This document shows positions 17,844-25,511 of a stretch of 64,000 nucleotides of DNA, piece by piece. How positions within the stretch are numbered: position 1 is the first letter of the stretch; each line of letters starts with the position of its first letter. The notes under the pieces are model-generated. The model had not been told where the DNA came from. It searched no databases and saw only the letters and a program-made list of their open reading frames with translations. The stretch is taken from assembly GCA_023459355.1 (NCBI GenBank), contig JAEWUM010000013.1:1-64000 (forward strand), given 5' to 3'. Made by a program: the position numbers and the translations under genes. Source of the DNA: Bacteroidota bacterium (GTDB taxonomy: Bacteria; Bacteroidota; Bacteroidia; Bacteroidales; Paludibacteraceae).

Positions 17844-18446
17844 TTAATTGCTGTAAGGCATTTTATCAATTTTGATGCCGTTAAAGATGAACTCGATGAT
17901 ATTGTATTTGTTTTCCTCGAATGCTTTTGTCAGTGTTTTACGAATATAGGGCACCTCCAATCCTTTGATGGCATGAAAAACAACCACAGAAGACAAATCC
18001 AGATCCATTTTCTTGAAAATTTTTTGTTCAATACCTTCTTCGAGTATGTCGCGAATCATTTTGATTTCAGCCATGTCGATTTTTCTCCGGGCACGTTCCA
18101 CTTCGTAAATGTCACGAAAGAAGTCGGCGCTAAGCGAGCCGTTGCGGTTTACGATGTATTTTACTGCATCAAGGTGTGTAATGGCAATGTTCCGCAGTTT
18201 GGTGTCGGGTGCATAAGCTTCCTGTGAAACCCGGGTCAGTTCTTCCAACAAGAATGTCAGCTCTTTGTCGATTACCGCTTTAAAAATTTCGTCTTTGTTG
18301 TTAAAGTAAGTGTAAAGCGTACGTCTCCCTTTTTTAGATGCTTCTGCGATATCATTCATGGTAATATTGCGCTTACCGTGAGTGGCAAACAAGTCGCGGG
18401 CGACTTCAATCAGCATTTTCTTGGTTTTGGAGATTTTCTTCGACAT
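17844..18446 (-). CDS. TetR/AcrR-family transcriptional regulator
   Basis: The start is placed at MSKKISKTKK (ATG at 18446), because the -7 element at 18469-18476 overlaps an 11-residue longer reading. The 200-residue protein has the TetR helix-turn-helix (ITMNDIAEASKKGRRTLYTY) and a divergent helical ligand-binding half. It is encoded upstream of the TonB receptor on the same strand with its own promoter and could regulate it, but 105 bp with a separate promoter lie between them. The inducer is unknown. Confidence 0.88.
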   Translation of the reverse strand: MSKKISKTKKMLIEVARDLFATHGKRNITMNDIAEASKKGRRTLYTYFNNKDEIFKAVIDKELTFLLEELTRVSQEAYAPDTKLRNIAITHLDAVKYIVNRNGSLSADFFRDIYEVERARRKIDMAEIKMIRDILEEGIEQKIFKKMDLDLSSVVVFHAIKGLEVPYIRKTLTKAFEENKYNIIEFIFNGIKIDKMPYSN

Positions 18447-18468
18447 ACTTGATTCAGTTAAAGCTTTG

Positions 18469-18476
18469 CAAATATA
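18469..18476 (-). promoter_or_regulatory. -7 element of the TetR gene
   Basis: Minus-strand TATATTTG matches TAnnTTTG and lies 22 nt upstream of the ATG at 18446, which supports the shorter TetR start. Confidence 0.6.
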
Positions 18477-18673
18477 CAATAATTGCTCAGATTAACAAAT
18501 TTTGTGTTGAAAATATGATAAATTAAGATAGATGAAAGGATAGACTCCGTTTTTCAGGTAAATCCGGGATAATCAATCTAATGCCAGGTGTTTTTTTGCC
18601 GGTTTTTTATGCTTACCTTTGCCGGTTCATTTGTCGAACGTTTAAAAATTGCCGGTTGCCGGCTTTATTTGTC

Positions 18674-19798
18674 ATGCTTTCAGATGTTTCCGGTAAAAGG
18701 GTGGATGAACTTTTTCAGACTCCGATTGTACAGCAAACTGCTTTTTGGTCACGCGTAAAAAATCAGTTAGGGGCTTCTACTGTGGCCGTGAATTTTAAAT
18801 CCAGAAGAAAAAGATTATTTCAGGATGCTGCCTCGGATGATTACATTCATTCGGATGTATTGGTGATTTTGCAACAGATTAACCGGCACGACTACATTGC
18901 TTATGTGCCTTACGGACCCGAGATTGAACCGGATGAGGAAAATCAGGGGCGGTTTCTGGAGGAAATGTCGGAGTGTCTGCGTTCTTTTCTCCCGTTGAAT
19001 TGTATCATGATTCGCTACGACCTTTGCTGGGAATCGTATTGGGCGAAAGACAGTGCTAATTTTGATGAAAGTGGGAACTGGTTGGGTGAACCGGCAATTA
19101 ATGCACAGGAATTGAGATTCAACTTCAATACCTCAAACTGGAACTTTCAGAAAGCTCAATTTAATATCTTGCCTTCAAATACTATTTTTGTAGATTTGAG
19201 ACCTGATGTGCAAACGGTTTTGAAAGAAATGAAGCCGAAAACGCGCTATAACATCGGACTATCGGTAAAAAGAGGGGTGGAAGTACGTACGGCGGGACTG
19301 GAAAGTATAGATATATGGTATCAGCTTTACAGGGAAACCGCGGCCAGAAATAACTTTCTCCTGAATGATATCCGTTATTTTGAAGCTATCCTGAAAGCCA
19401 GGGCGGAGCATACTTCTTCATCGGCTGAGGTACGTTTGCTCATCGCTGAGTCCGACAAAATTCCATTGGCTGCCATGTTTCTCATCATCTCAGGTAACAG
19501 AGGATCGTATCTGTATGGAGCCTCTTCGTCTTCAAACAGGAATCTGATGGCTACTTATGCTCTGCAATGGGAAGCCATGAAAATTTCAAAAGAACATGGG
19601 TGTACCGAATATGACATGTTCGGGGTAGCGCCAAATCCGGATACTGCACATCCTCTGTATGGGTTATACAAGTTTAAAGTAGGCTTCGGAGGGAATATCT
19701 ACCACAGTATGGGATGCTGGGATTATCCACTGCATAAAGAAAAATACAATCAGTTTAAATCAGCAGAATTGTTGAGTCAGGGTTTTCACATCAATTAA
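18674..19798 (+). CDS. FemAB/GNAT-type acyltransferase (peptidoglycan-bridge-like family)
   Basis: The open frame starts at 18581, but its first 31 residues are cysteine-rich and unlike the family. The ATG at 18674 (MLSDVSGKRVDELFQTP) gives a normal N-terminus and a 374-residue protein. The central KPKTRYNIGLSVKRGVEVR and the later LYGASSSSNRNLMATYALQW are typical of FemX/FemAB-like proteins with two GNAT folds. Classical members add amino acids to lipid II side chains. Most Gram-negative bacteria have direct cross-links, so the real acceptor may be another amine or lipid. A 21-codon ORF follows at 19801 but is too short to call. Confidence 0.75.
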   Translation: MLSDVSGKRVDELFQTPIVQQTAFWSRVKNQLGASTVAVNFKSRRKRLFQDAASDDYIHSDVLVILQQINRHDYIAYVPYGPEIEPDEENQGRFLEEMSECLRSFLPLNCIMIRYDLCWESYWAKDSANFDESGNWLGEPAINAQELRFNFNTSNWNFQKAQFNILPSNTIFVDLRPDVQTVLKEMKPKTRYNIGLSVKRGVEVRTAGLESIDIWYQLYRETAARNNFLLNDIRYFEAILKARAEHTSSSAEVRLLIAESDKIPLAAMFLIISGNRGSYLYGASSSSNRNLMATYALQWEAMKISKEHGCTEYDMFGVAPNPDTAHPLYGLYKFKVGFGGNIYHSMGCWDYPLHKEKYNQFKSAELLSQGFHIN

Positions 19799-19922
19799 AT
19801 ATGCCAGATAATAGTTCTGAAATAGATTCAGTGCAACAAAAAACGCAGATTTTTGTTAGTAAATAAGTGAAATAAAGTATCTTTACGTCCGTATTTCTTA
19901 ACGATACTTCAATCATATCAGC

Positions 19923-20474
19923 ATGAAACTAACAAGCGTCATTAATTTTCTGAAGAAATTTACGCAGACAATCGAGAAAATCATTGTCATTACCCTGATT
20001 TTCATGATGTCTTTTGTGTTATTACTCGCAACGGTTGAATTAGCCAGGTTTGTTGTCAATGCAATAGGTAACGAAGGCGGTTGGCTGATTTCACTTAATG
20101 GCCTTACCGGATTATTCGGTGTTTTCCTGTTGGTATTAATTGGCATTGAATTGCTTGATACCATCAAGGTTTATTTAAAGCAAAACGTGGTTCATGTTGA
20201 GGTGGTGGTGCTTGTAGCCATCATTGCTTTAGCACGTAAGATTGTAATCATTGAGGTTGAACAGCTTTCCGGAGAATTATTGATAGGGATGGGTGTTTTG
20301 ATTATCGCATTGGCAATTGCCTATTATCTCATTAAAAGAACAGGTCTGTTGACGGTTAAAATGAAGGAGGATTTGTGGAAAGAGATTATGGATGAAATTG
20401 AGGCTGACAATACAGATAAAGATGAACTCAAAGGCCCCGGAAATAAACAAAAGTCGGTAAAACACAAACAATAA
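19923..20474 (+). CDS. PsiE-like membrane protein (phosphate-starvation-inducible family)
   Basis: This 183-residue protein has four hydrophobic segments at about 20-42, 56-78, 90-110 and 118-138, followed by a charged cytoplasmic tail of about 45 residues. GVFLLVLIGIELLDTIKVYL and the repeated HVE/VIIEVEQLS elements match the PsiE family. Its function is not established. No Pho-type heptamers are visible in front of it, so the family name should not be read as evidence of phosphate control. A lipoprotein gene starts 3 bp after its stop, and the two are probably co-transcribed. Confidence 0.78.
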   Translation: MKLTSVINFLKKFTQTIEKIIVITLIFMMSFVLLLATVELARFVVNAIGNEGGWLISLNGLTGLFGVFLLVLIGIELLDTIKVYLKQNVVHVEVVVLVAIIALARKIVIIEVEQLSGELLIGMGVLIIALAIAYYLIKRTGLLTVKMKEDLWKEIMDEIEADNTDKDELKGPGNKQKSVKHKQ

Positions 20475-20477
20475 GAT

Positions 20478-21014
20478 ATGAAAAGGTCATTTATATTTTT
20501 AATGGTATTCGCATTGCTTTTTGCATCTTGTGAAAATCTGTCGAAATTAACGCAGTTTAAAATGGATTTCAGTGAATCTGTGACGATTCAGAAATCAGTG
20601 CCGTTTGATACACCGTTTAGTTTTTTTACTCCTGATATCGAAACGGATTCTGAATCTGCTTTTGCTATCAATAATACCAGCAAAGATTTAGTTGAGCAAA
20701 TTAAGCTAACTCAACTCAAACTGACTCTCAAATCACCGTCAGACGGAGATTTTGGATTTCTAAAATCCATTAGTATTTTCGTTTCAGCAGGTAGTGACCT
20801 ACCGGAAATTAAAGTTGCCTGGAAGGATAATATCCCAGTTACGGCAGGCAAAGAGCTGGTGTTGGATGTAACAGATGCCGATTTACAGGAGTATATAAAA
20901 AAAGATTCATTCAAACTTAAACTCAATACAGTTACGCGTAAGATTTTAGGCTCAGATCATCAGATTGATTTATATACAGAGTTTTTAGTTGATGTGAAGG
21001 TGCTGGGATTGTAA
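20478..21014 (+). CDS. Uncharacterised lipoprotein
   Basis: I do not recognise a named family. The 178-residue protein has a lipoprotein signal (FALLFASC) and a beta-rich mature part without membrane segments. The alternating hydrophobic pattern (LTQLKLTLKSPSDGDFGFLK, then ISIFVSAGSD) suggests a single beta-sandwich, loosely like LEA14/WHy-type domains. It follows the PsiE-like gene by 3 bp and precedes a deacetylase lipoprotein by 14 bp, so it is the middle gene of a likely three-gene envelope operon. Confidence 0.7.
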   Translation: MKRSFIFLMVFALLFASCENLSKLTQFKMDFSESVTIQKSVPFDTPFSFFTPDIETDSESAFAINNTSKDLVEQIKLTQLKLTLKSPSDGDFGFLKSISIFVSAGSDLPEIKVAWKDNIPVTAGKELVLDVTDADLQEYIKKDSFKLKLNTVTRKILGSDHQIDLYTEFLVDVKVLGL

Positions 21015-21028
21015 TTATATTGAGACAA

Positions 21029-21880
21029 ATGCGAAGTAAACCTTTCTTGTTACCTTTTCTGATCCTGATGTTGGTTGCCTATGGTTGCACCAACGCGGTT
21101 AATAACACTGATAAGCATGAGGTGTCAACCGGCAAAGTATCCACAGAAAAACAGCAAGCCGAAAAACAGTCTGATATCAAACAGACCCCAAATACAACCG
21201 TTGAAATACTCCCAAAAACTGAAATACCTGTCCTGTGCTATCATCGCATAAGCGAAAGTGTAAAAGGTGATTACTCAGTCAGTCCAGCGACATTTGAAGC
21301 ACACATGAAGGTGTTGGCAGATAGTGGCTTCCGGTCCGTTTTACCCGATCAGCTATATGATTACCTGGTTTTTAACAAAGTTTTACCCGAGAAACCAGTG
21401 ATGATCAGTTTTGATGATTCCCGGGCAGAGCATTTCGCAGTAGCAGCTCCTATCATGGAAAAATATGGATTCAGGGGAGCTTTCTTTATTATGACCATTA
21501 CATATAATAAGAAGAATTATATGTCAACTGAGCAGATTAAGGAGCTTGCTGAGAAAGGACATACAATTGGCTTGCACAGTTGGGATCATACGATGGCAAC
21601 AAAATACAAAGAGGAAACCGATTGGCAACAACAAGTTGTTAATCCCAAAGCAAAACTGGAGGGAATTATGGGTAAGCCTGTCGATTATTGGGCCTATCCG
21701 AATGGTGTTTACGATCATCAGGCAGCAATGGAATTAAGCAGGTATTTTAAACTCTCCTTTATTTTGTCGGACAAACGCGATTCTATTCAACCCCTGCAAA
21801 CCGTTCGCCGTATGATTGTTCCTGAGCTGAGTCCTCAAGGCCTTTTGAAATCAATGAAACGTACGTTCTTTAGCGAATAA
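21029..21880 (+). CDS. Polysaccharide deacetylase (NodB-homology) lipoprotein
   Basis: The ATG at 21029 is chosen over an in-frame TTG at 21020; it yields a lipoprotein signal with lipobox VAYGC (Cys20). After a linker of about 50 residues comes the NodB domain: IPVLCYHRIS, metal-binding ISFDDS, HSWDHT with the HxxxH-type zinc histidines, and WAYPNGVYD. The enzyme should remove acetyl groups from N-acetylglucosamine in a cell-surface polymer. It ends a probable operon with the PsiE-like and lipoprotein genes. Its stop codon lies inside a heptamer repeat array (21873-21900). Confidence 0.85.
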   Translation: MRSKPFLLPFLILMLVAYGCTNAVNNTDKHEVSTGKVSTEKQQAEKQSDIKQTPNTTVEILPKTEIPVLCYHRISESVKGDYSVSPATFEAHMKVLADSGFRSVLPDQLYDYLVFNKVLPEKPVMISFDDSRAEHFAVAAPIMEKYGFRGAFFIMTITYNKKNYMSTEQIKELAEKGHTIGLHSWDHTMATKYKEETDWQQQVVNPKAKLEGIMGKPVDYWAYPNGVYDHQAAMELSRYFKLSFILSDKRDSIQPLQTVRRMIVPELSPQGLLKSMKRTFFSE

Positions 21881-21900
21881 CGAATAGCGAATAATGAATA
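21873..21900 (+). repeat. Heptamer tandem array A
   Basis: Four units of 7 bp: GCGAATA, ACGAATA, GCGAATA and ATGAATA, with a fifth decayed unit (ATGGGAA). The first unit contains the stop codon of the deacetylase gene. The same degenerate unit recurs at 40.2, 43.1, 43.2 and 45.9 kb. Confidence 0.8.
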
Positions 21901-22055
21901 ATGGGAATCCGATTTATTTATTCTTGCTTCCGGAGGAAGCGAAGTTTAGTAATCAGTAAGCTTACTTACTGGGGTGTGTAGAGTCCCCCCCTCACGGAGT
22001 TGCCGTAGGTAACGACACTACTAATGTTTCTAATGTGGTTTTAAATAAATATAAC
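21901..22055. other. Intergenic stretch with short hairpins, no gene
   Basis: After the heptamer array come GCTTCC/GGAAGC around a GGA loop (21926-21940), the 12-bp palindrome AGTAAGCTTACT, a C-run, and GTTGCC/GGTAAC around a GTA loop near 22003-22017. No -7 element is obvious and no coding frame is supported. It could hold a terminator or the remains of a small mobile element. Confidence 0.4.
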
Positions 22056-23096
22056 ATGCAAAGCAAATTATTTTATCTTATTATTTTCGTATTCTCCCTG
22101 TCGTTTGCCGGATGTGTGCGCAACTCGACACAGGAAAACAAAGCAGATGTTGGAGAACAGGCATCAGAAGAAAATGTAATTCCAGTAAAAGATATTAAGA
22201 AAGAGGCTGTTATGACAGACACCCTTGCTTATCAGGAAAAAATAACGGCTTTGGCAAACGGAGACACCACCGGAATGTGGCCGGTTAAAAATCAGCCAAA
22301 TCCATTCGCCGGAGCAATTTTACCGTTTAAAAGAATTGTGGCTTATTACGGTAATCTTTATTCGAAAAAAATGGGTGCGTTGGGCGAATATCCGCCAAAC
22401 GATATGTGGGAGAGATTGAATGCTGAAGTGAAGGCCTGGGAAACAGCAGACCCAACTACTCCTGTACAGCCGGCTATTCACTACATTGCCGTGGTGGCGC
22501 AGGGTATCCCCATGTCTGATGGGACTTACTGCAAACGGATGCCGGATGCACAGATTGATTCCGCTTTGTCAATTGCCCGGATGGGTGATGCCATCGTTTT
22601 TTTAGATATACAGGTCGGACTCAGTAATCTGCAGCACGAGGTACCTCTGTTGGAGAAGTATCTTAAGATGCCCCATGTTCATTTGGGTATCGATCCCGAA
22701 TTTTCGATGAAAGACGGGAGCATCCCGGGAAAGAAAATTGGTTGGTACGATGCTGAGGATATCAATTATTGCTCGGAATATCTCGCGAAACTGGTGCAGG
22801 AAAATAACCTTCCTCCAAAAATGCTGATTGTGCATCGCTTTACGCAGGGCATGGTAAAAAATTATAAAAATATCAAACTTCATCCGGAAGTGCAGCTTGT
22901 CATGCACATGGATGGATGGGGTGAACCTGTGCTGAAATTCAGTACCTATAATCGCTATATTTACCGGGAACCGGTACAGTTTACCGGCTTCAAATTGTTT
23001 TATAAAAACGATTTGAAGAAATCGCCCAATCGCATGCTAACACCTTCTGAGTTGTTAAAATTAAAACCGCAACCCATTTATATTCAGTATCAGTAA
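22056..23096 (+). CDS. Uncharacterised lipoprotein, possible glycan-active TIM-barrel
   Basis: The start is set at MQSKLFYLIIFVF (22056), seven codons into a longer frame, because it gives a clean lipoprotein signal with lipobox FAGC (Cys20). The mature protein of about 325 residues has strand-helix alternation and conserved-looking acidic clusters (AIVFLDIQVG, HLGIDPEFSM, VMHMDGWGEP), suggesting a TIM-barrel-like fold. I do not recognise the family well enough to name a reaction. It follows the deacetylase gene at a distance, so an envelope-glycan role is possible but unproven. Confidence 0.65.
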   Translation: MQSKLFYLIIFVFSLSFAGCVRNSTQENKADVGEQASEENVIPVKDIKKEAVMTDTLAYQEKITALANGDTTGMWPVKNQPNPFAGAILPFKRIVAYYGNLYSKKMGALGEYPPNDMWERLNAEVKAWETADPTTPVQPAIHYIAVVAQGIPMSDGTYCKRMPDAQIDSALSIARMGDAIVFLDIQVGLSNLQHEVPLLEKYLKMPHVHLGIDPEFSMKDGSIPGKKIGWYDAEDINYCSEYLAKLVQENNLPPKMLIVHRFTQGMVKNYKNIKLHPEVQLVMHMDGWGEPVLKFSTYNRYIYREPVQFTGFKLFYKNDLKKSPNRMLTPSELLKLKPQPIYIQYQ

Positions 23097-23178
23097 CATG
23101 TTTTTAAGTGTCGTTGTGTTTGTAGAATGAAACTAAATTAATTACTTTTACGAGATTAAGATTAGTAAAAAGAAACAC

Positions 23179-24417
23179 ATGAAAAAAACCGCTATATTCA
23201 ATCCCCTTTCGATGCCCACTTATGTGATGGCAAAACCAACAGGTTCAATCTGCAACCTGAATTGCAGCTATTGTTATTACCTGGAAAAAGAAAATCTATA
23301 TCAGGGGAAGCAAAGTTATCACATGAGCGATGAAATTCTCGAAAAATACATCGAGAGTTACATTCAGGCACAACCGGTTCCTGAAGTTTTATTCACCTGG
23401 CATGGTGGAGAAACCTTGTTGCGTGATAAATTATTTTACAACAAAGCCCTGGCGTATCAGAAAAAACATGGTCGTGGCAGGCAGATTGACAACAGCTTGC
23501 AAACCAATGGCGTCTTGTTGACGGATGATTGGTGTAAGTTCTTTAAAGATAATAACTTCTTAATCGGCATCTCGATTGATGGTCCTGAGCACTGCCACGA
23601 TGTATATCGTAAAAACAAGGGAGGAAATGGGACATTCAAACAGGTCATGCGCGGAATTGAACTACTCCAGAAACATGGCGTTGAGTTCAATACACTTTCG
23701 GTTATCAACGACTACAATGTTGACTATCCGCTGGAGGTATATAATTTCTTCAAAGAAATAGGTAGCCGTTACATGCAGTTTTCACCGATTGTGGAGCGTA
23801 TCCATAAGAACGATGTGCCCAGTGGGTTGAAACTGATGGGACCTGAAGAGGAGGATGATTATGTGATTGCACCCTGGACTGTGGATGCCCGCAAATTCGG
23901 GAAATTCTACATTGAAATTTTTGATGAGTGGGTACGCCATGACGTAGGGCGGTATTTTGTGCAGATTTTCGATGCTACCCTGGCCAATACGGTTGGAGAG
24001 CAACCCGGTTCCTGCATTTATGCTGAAAAATGTGGTCACGCTTCGGTTATGGAGTTCAATGGTGATGTATATGCCTGCGACCATTACGTTTTTCCTGAAT
24101 ATAAGCTTGGCAATATCAAACACAAAACGATTTTTGAAATGATGTTTTCTGAAGAACAACTTCGTTTTGGATCCGACAAGCGGGATAAACTGCCGACACA
24201 GTGTAAACAATGCGAGTTTTTGAAGCTTTGCAACGGCGAATGTCCGAAAAATCGTATTATTAAAACCCCGACAGGCGAACCGGGATTGAACTATCTGTGT
24301 GCCGGTTTCAAAATGTATTACCGTCACACCAAACCCTATATGGAGTTCATGGCGAACGAGTTGTTCTTTAAACGCTCACCGGCTAATGTAATGGCCTGGG
24401 CAAGAAACCGGAAGTGA
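23179..24417 (+). CDS. Anaerobic sulfatase-maturating enzyme (radical SAM/SPASM)
   Basis: A 412-residue radical SAM enzyme. The [4Fe-4S]-SAM motif is C25-x3-C29-x2-C32 followed by YYLEK. A SPASM-type domain with further cysteines occupies the C-terminal third (CGHASVMEFNGDVYACDHY and CKQCEFLKLCNGECPKN). Length and motifs match anSME, which oxidises a Cys or Ser in sulfatases to formylglycine without oxygen. No sulfatase gene is present in the window, so the substrate must be encoded elsewhere. It converges with the oxidoreductase gene at 24428. Confidence 0.92.
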   Translation: MKKTAIFNPLSMPTYVMAKPTGSICNLNCSYCYYLEKENLYQGKQSYHMSDEILEKYIESYIQAQPVPEVLFTWHGGETLLRDKLFYNKALAYQKKHGRGRQIDNSLQTNGVLLTDDWCKFFKDNNFLIGISIDGPEHCHDVYRKNKGGNGTFKQVMRGIELLQKHGVEFNTLSVINDYNVDYPLEVYNFFKEIGSRYMQFSPIVERIHKNDVPSGLKLMGPEEEDDYVIAPWTVDARKFGKFYIEIFDEWVRHDVGRYFVQIFDATLANTVGEQPGSCIYAEKCGHASVMEFNGDVYACDHYVFPEYKLGNIKHKTIFEMMFSEEQLRFGSDKRDKLPTQCKQCEFLKLCNGECPKNRIIKTPTGEPGLNYLCAGFKMYYRHTKPYMEFMANELFFKRSPANVMAWARNRK

Positions 24418-24427
24418 CTTATATGGT

Positions 24428-25330
24428 TTATAATAAAATCTGCCCAACTTCCGGGAAACGATATTCAAACCCTGATTCGATAAGCTTTTTAGGCTCCACC
24501 TTACTCCCTTTTAGCAGGATGTCAGCCATTTCTCCGAAAAGAATTCTCAGCACGAAAGCTGGTACGGCAGGAAACCAGAAAGGTTTTTTCAGGATTTTCG
24601 ACAGCGTTTTCATCATTTCCTTGTTGGTGATGTGTTGAGGCGCTACGGCATTATAAGCTCCTGAAAAGAATTTATTCTCAATGGCTTTCAGGTATATTTC
24701 ACATAAATCGTCGATGTGGATCCAGGGCATGTATTGTTTGCCGCTGCCAAGCGGACTGCCTAATCCCAATTTGATAGGTATTAACATCTTTTTTACAGCC
24801 GGGGCATCGTTACTCAACACGACACCTGTTCGGATTTTCACGGTACGGATACCAAGCTCCTGAAACCGGTCGGCAGCAGTTTCCCATTGAAAACAGACAT
24901 TTCCCAGAAAATCATGCGCAGCAGGCGCTTCTTCGTCGAAAACAGTATCACTGGTTACCGCGCCATAAAAGCCTGTTGCAGAAGCTGTGATGAAGGCTTT
25001 TAACGGAACCTTATATAACTGTACTTTTTCAAAAAGAAAACGGGTTGTGTTGATACGGCTGTCTAAAATTTCCTGTTTTCGTTTTTTAGTCCATCGACCT
25101 GCCCCGATACTGGTTCCTGCCAAATGAATGATGTAATCTACAGAATCAAAGGCTTTCCGGTTGATGTCCTGATTTTCCGGATTCCAGTAAAAGCAATCTT
25201 CCACATTAGAGTTCAATATATTGGTTGTTAGCGTACGAACTCTATAACCCTGTGTTTTGAGTTTTTGCTGAAGATGTCCGCTGATGTATCCGGATGCTCC
25301 GGTAATGAGTACTGTTCGTTTCTTTGCCAT
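24428..25330 (-). CDS. TIGR01777-family SDR oxidoreductase
   Basis: This 300-residue protein has an N-terminal Rossmann motif (VLITGASGYISGHL) and HLAGTSIGAGRWTKKRK, a hallmark of the TIGR01777/YfcH family. It ends in a DUF1731 domain (PFWFPAVPAFVLRILFGEMA). The third position of the GxxGxxG motif is Ser17 instead of Gly. The family is predicted to be NAD(P)-dependent; its substrate is not known. The gene is monocistronic, convergent with anSME and downstream of the giant surface-protein gene. Confidence 0.85.
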   Translation of the reverse strand: MAKKRTVLITGASGYISGHLQQKLKTQGYRVRTLTTNILNSNVEDCFYWNPENQDINRKAFDSVDYIIHLAGTSIGAGRWTKKRKQEILDSRINTTRFLFEKVQLYKVPLKAFITASATGFYGAVTSDTVFDEEAPAAHDFLGNVCFQWETAADRFQELGIRTVKIRTGVVLSNDAPAVKKMLIPIKLGLGSPLGSGKQYMPWIHIDDLCEIYLKAIENKFFSGAYNAVAPQHITNKEMMKTLSKILKKPFWFPAVPAFVLRILFGEMADILLKGSKVEPKKLIESGFEYRFPEVGQILL

Positions 25331-25431
25331 GATCTTTTTTATTTTACCTATCGAAGCCTAAAGTTAAGTATATCCTGTATGAATTCCAAATTAAGATCAT
25401 ATTTTGCAGTATTTTTATTTTATTGCACTAC

Positions 25432-25473
25432 AATTAGAGGGGCTGTTATGTTGAAATAACAGCCCCTCTAATT
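25432..25473 (-). terminator. Long hairpin after the giant surface-protein gene
   Basis: Two perfect 18-bp arms (25432-25449 and 25456-25473; outer sequence AATTAGAGGGGC, inner CTGTTAT) enclose a 6-nt loop. It lies 39 bp downstream of the minus-strand stop at 25512. There is no T-run after it on the minus strand, so termination is likely from stem strength but not certain. Confidence 0.7.
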
Positions 25474-25511
25474 AAAAGTCATTTTATGTATTGAGTGAGA
25501 AAAAAATTTAT

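Noticed and set aside
19801..19866. 21-codon ORF directly after the FemAB-like gene
   Set aside because: It is too short, has no recognisable motif, and nothing separates it from chance; it is mentioned only as a remark.
19878..20474. PsiE-like gene as a member of the Pho regulon because of its family name
   Set aside because: No phased heptamers stand before its weak -7-like sequence (19878-19885); the family name alone is not evidence.
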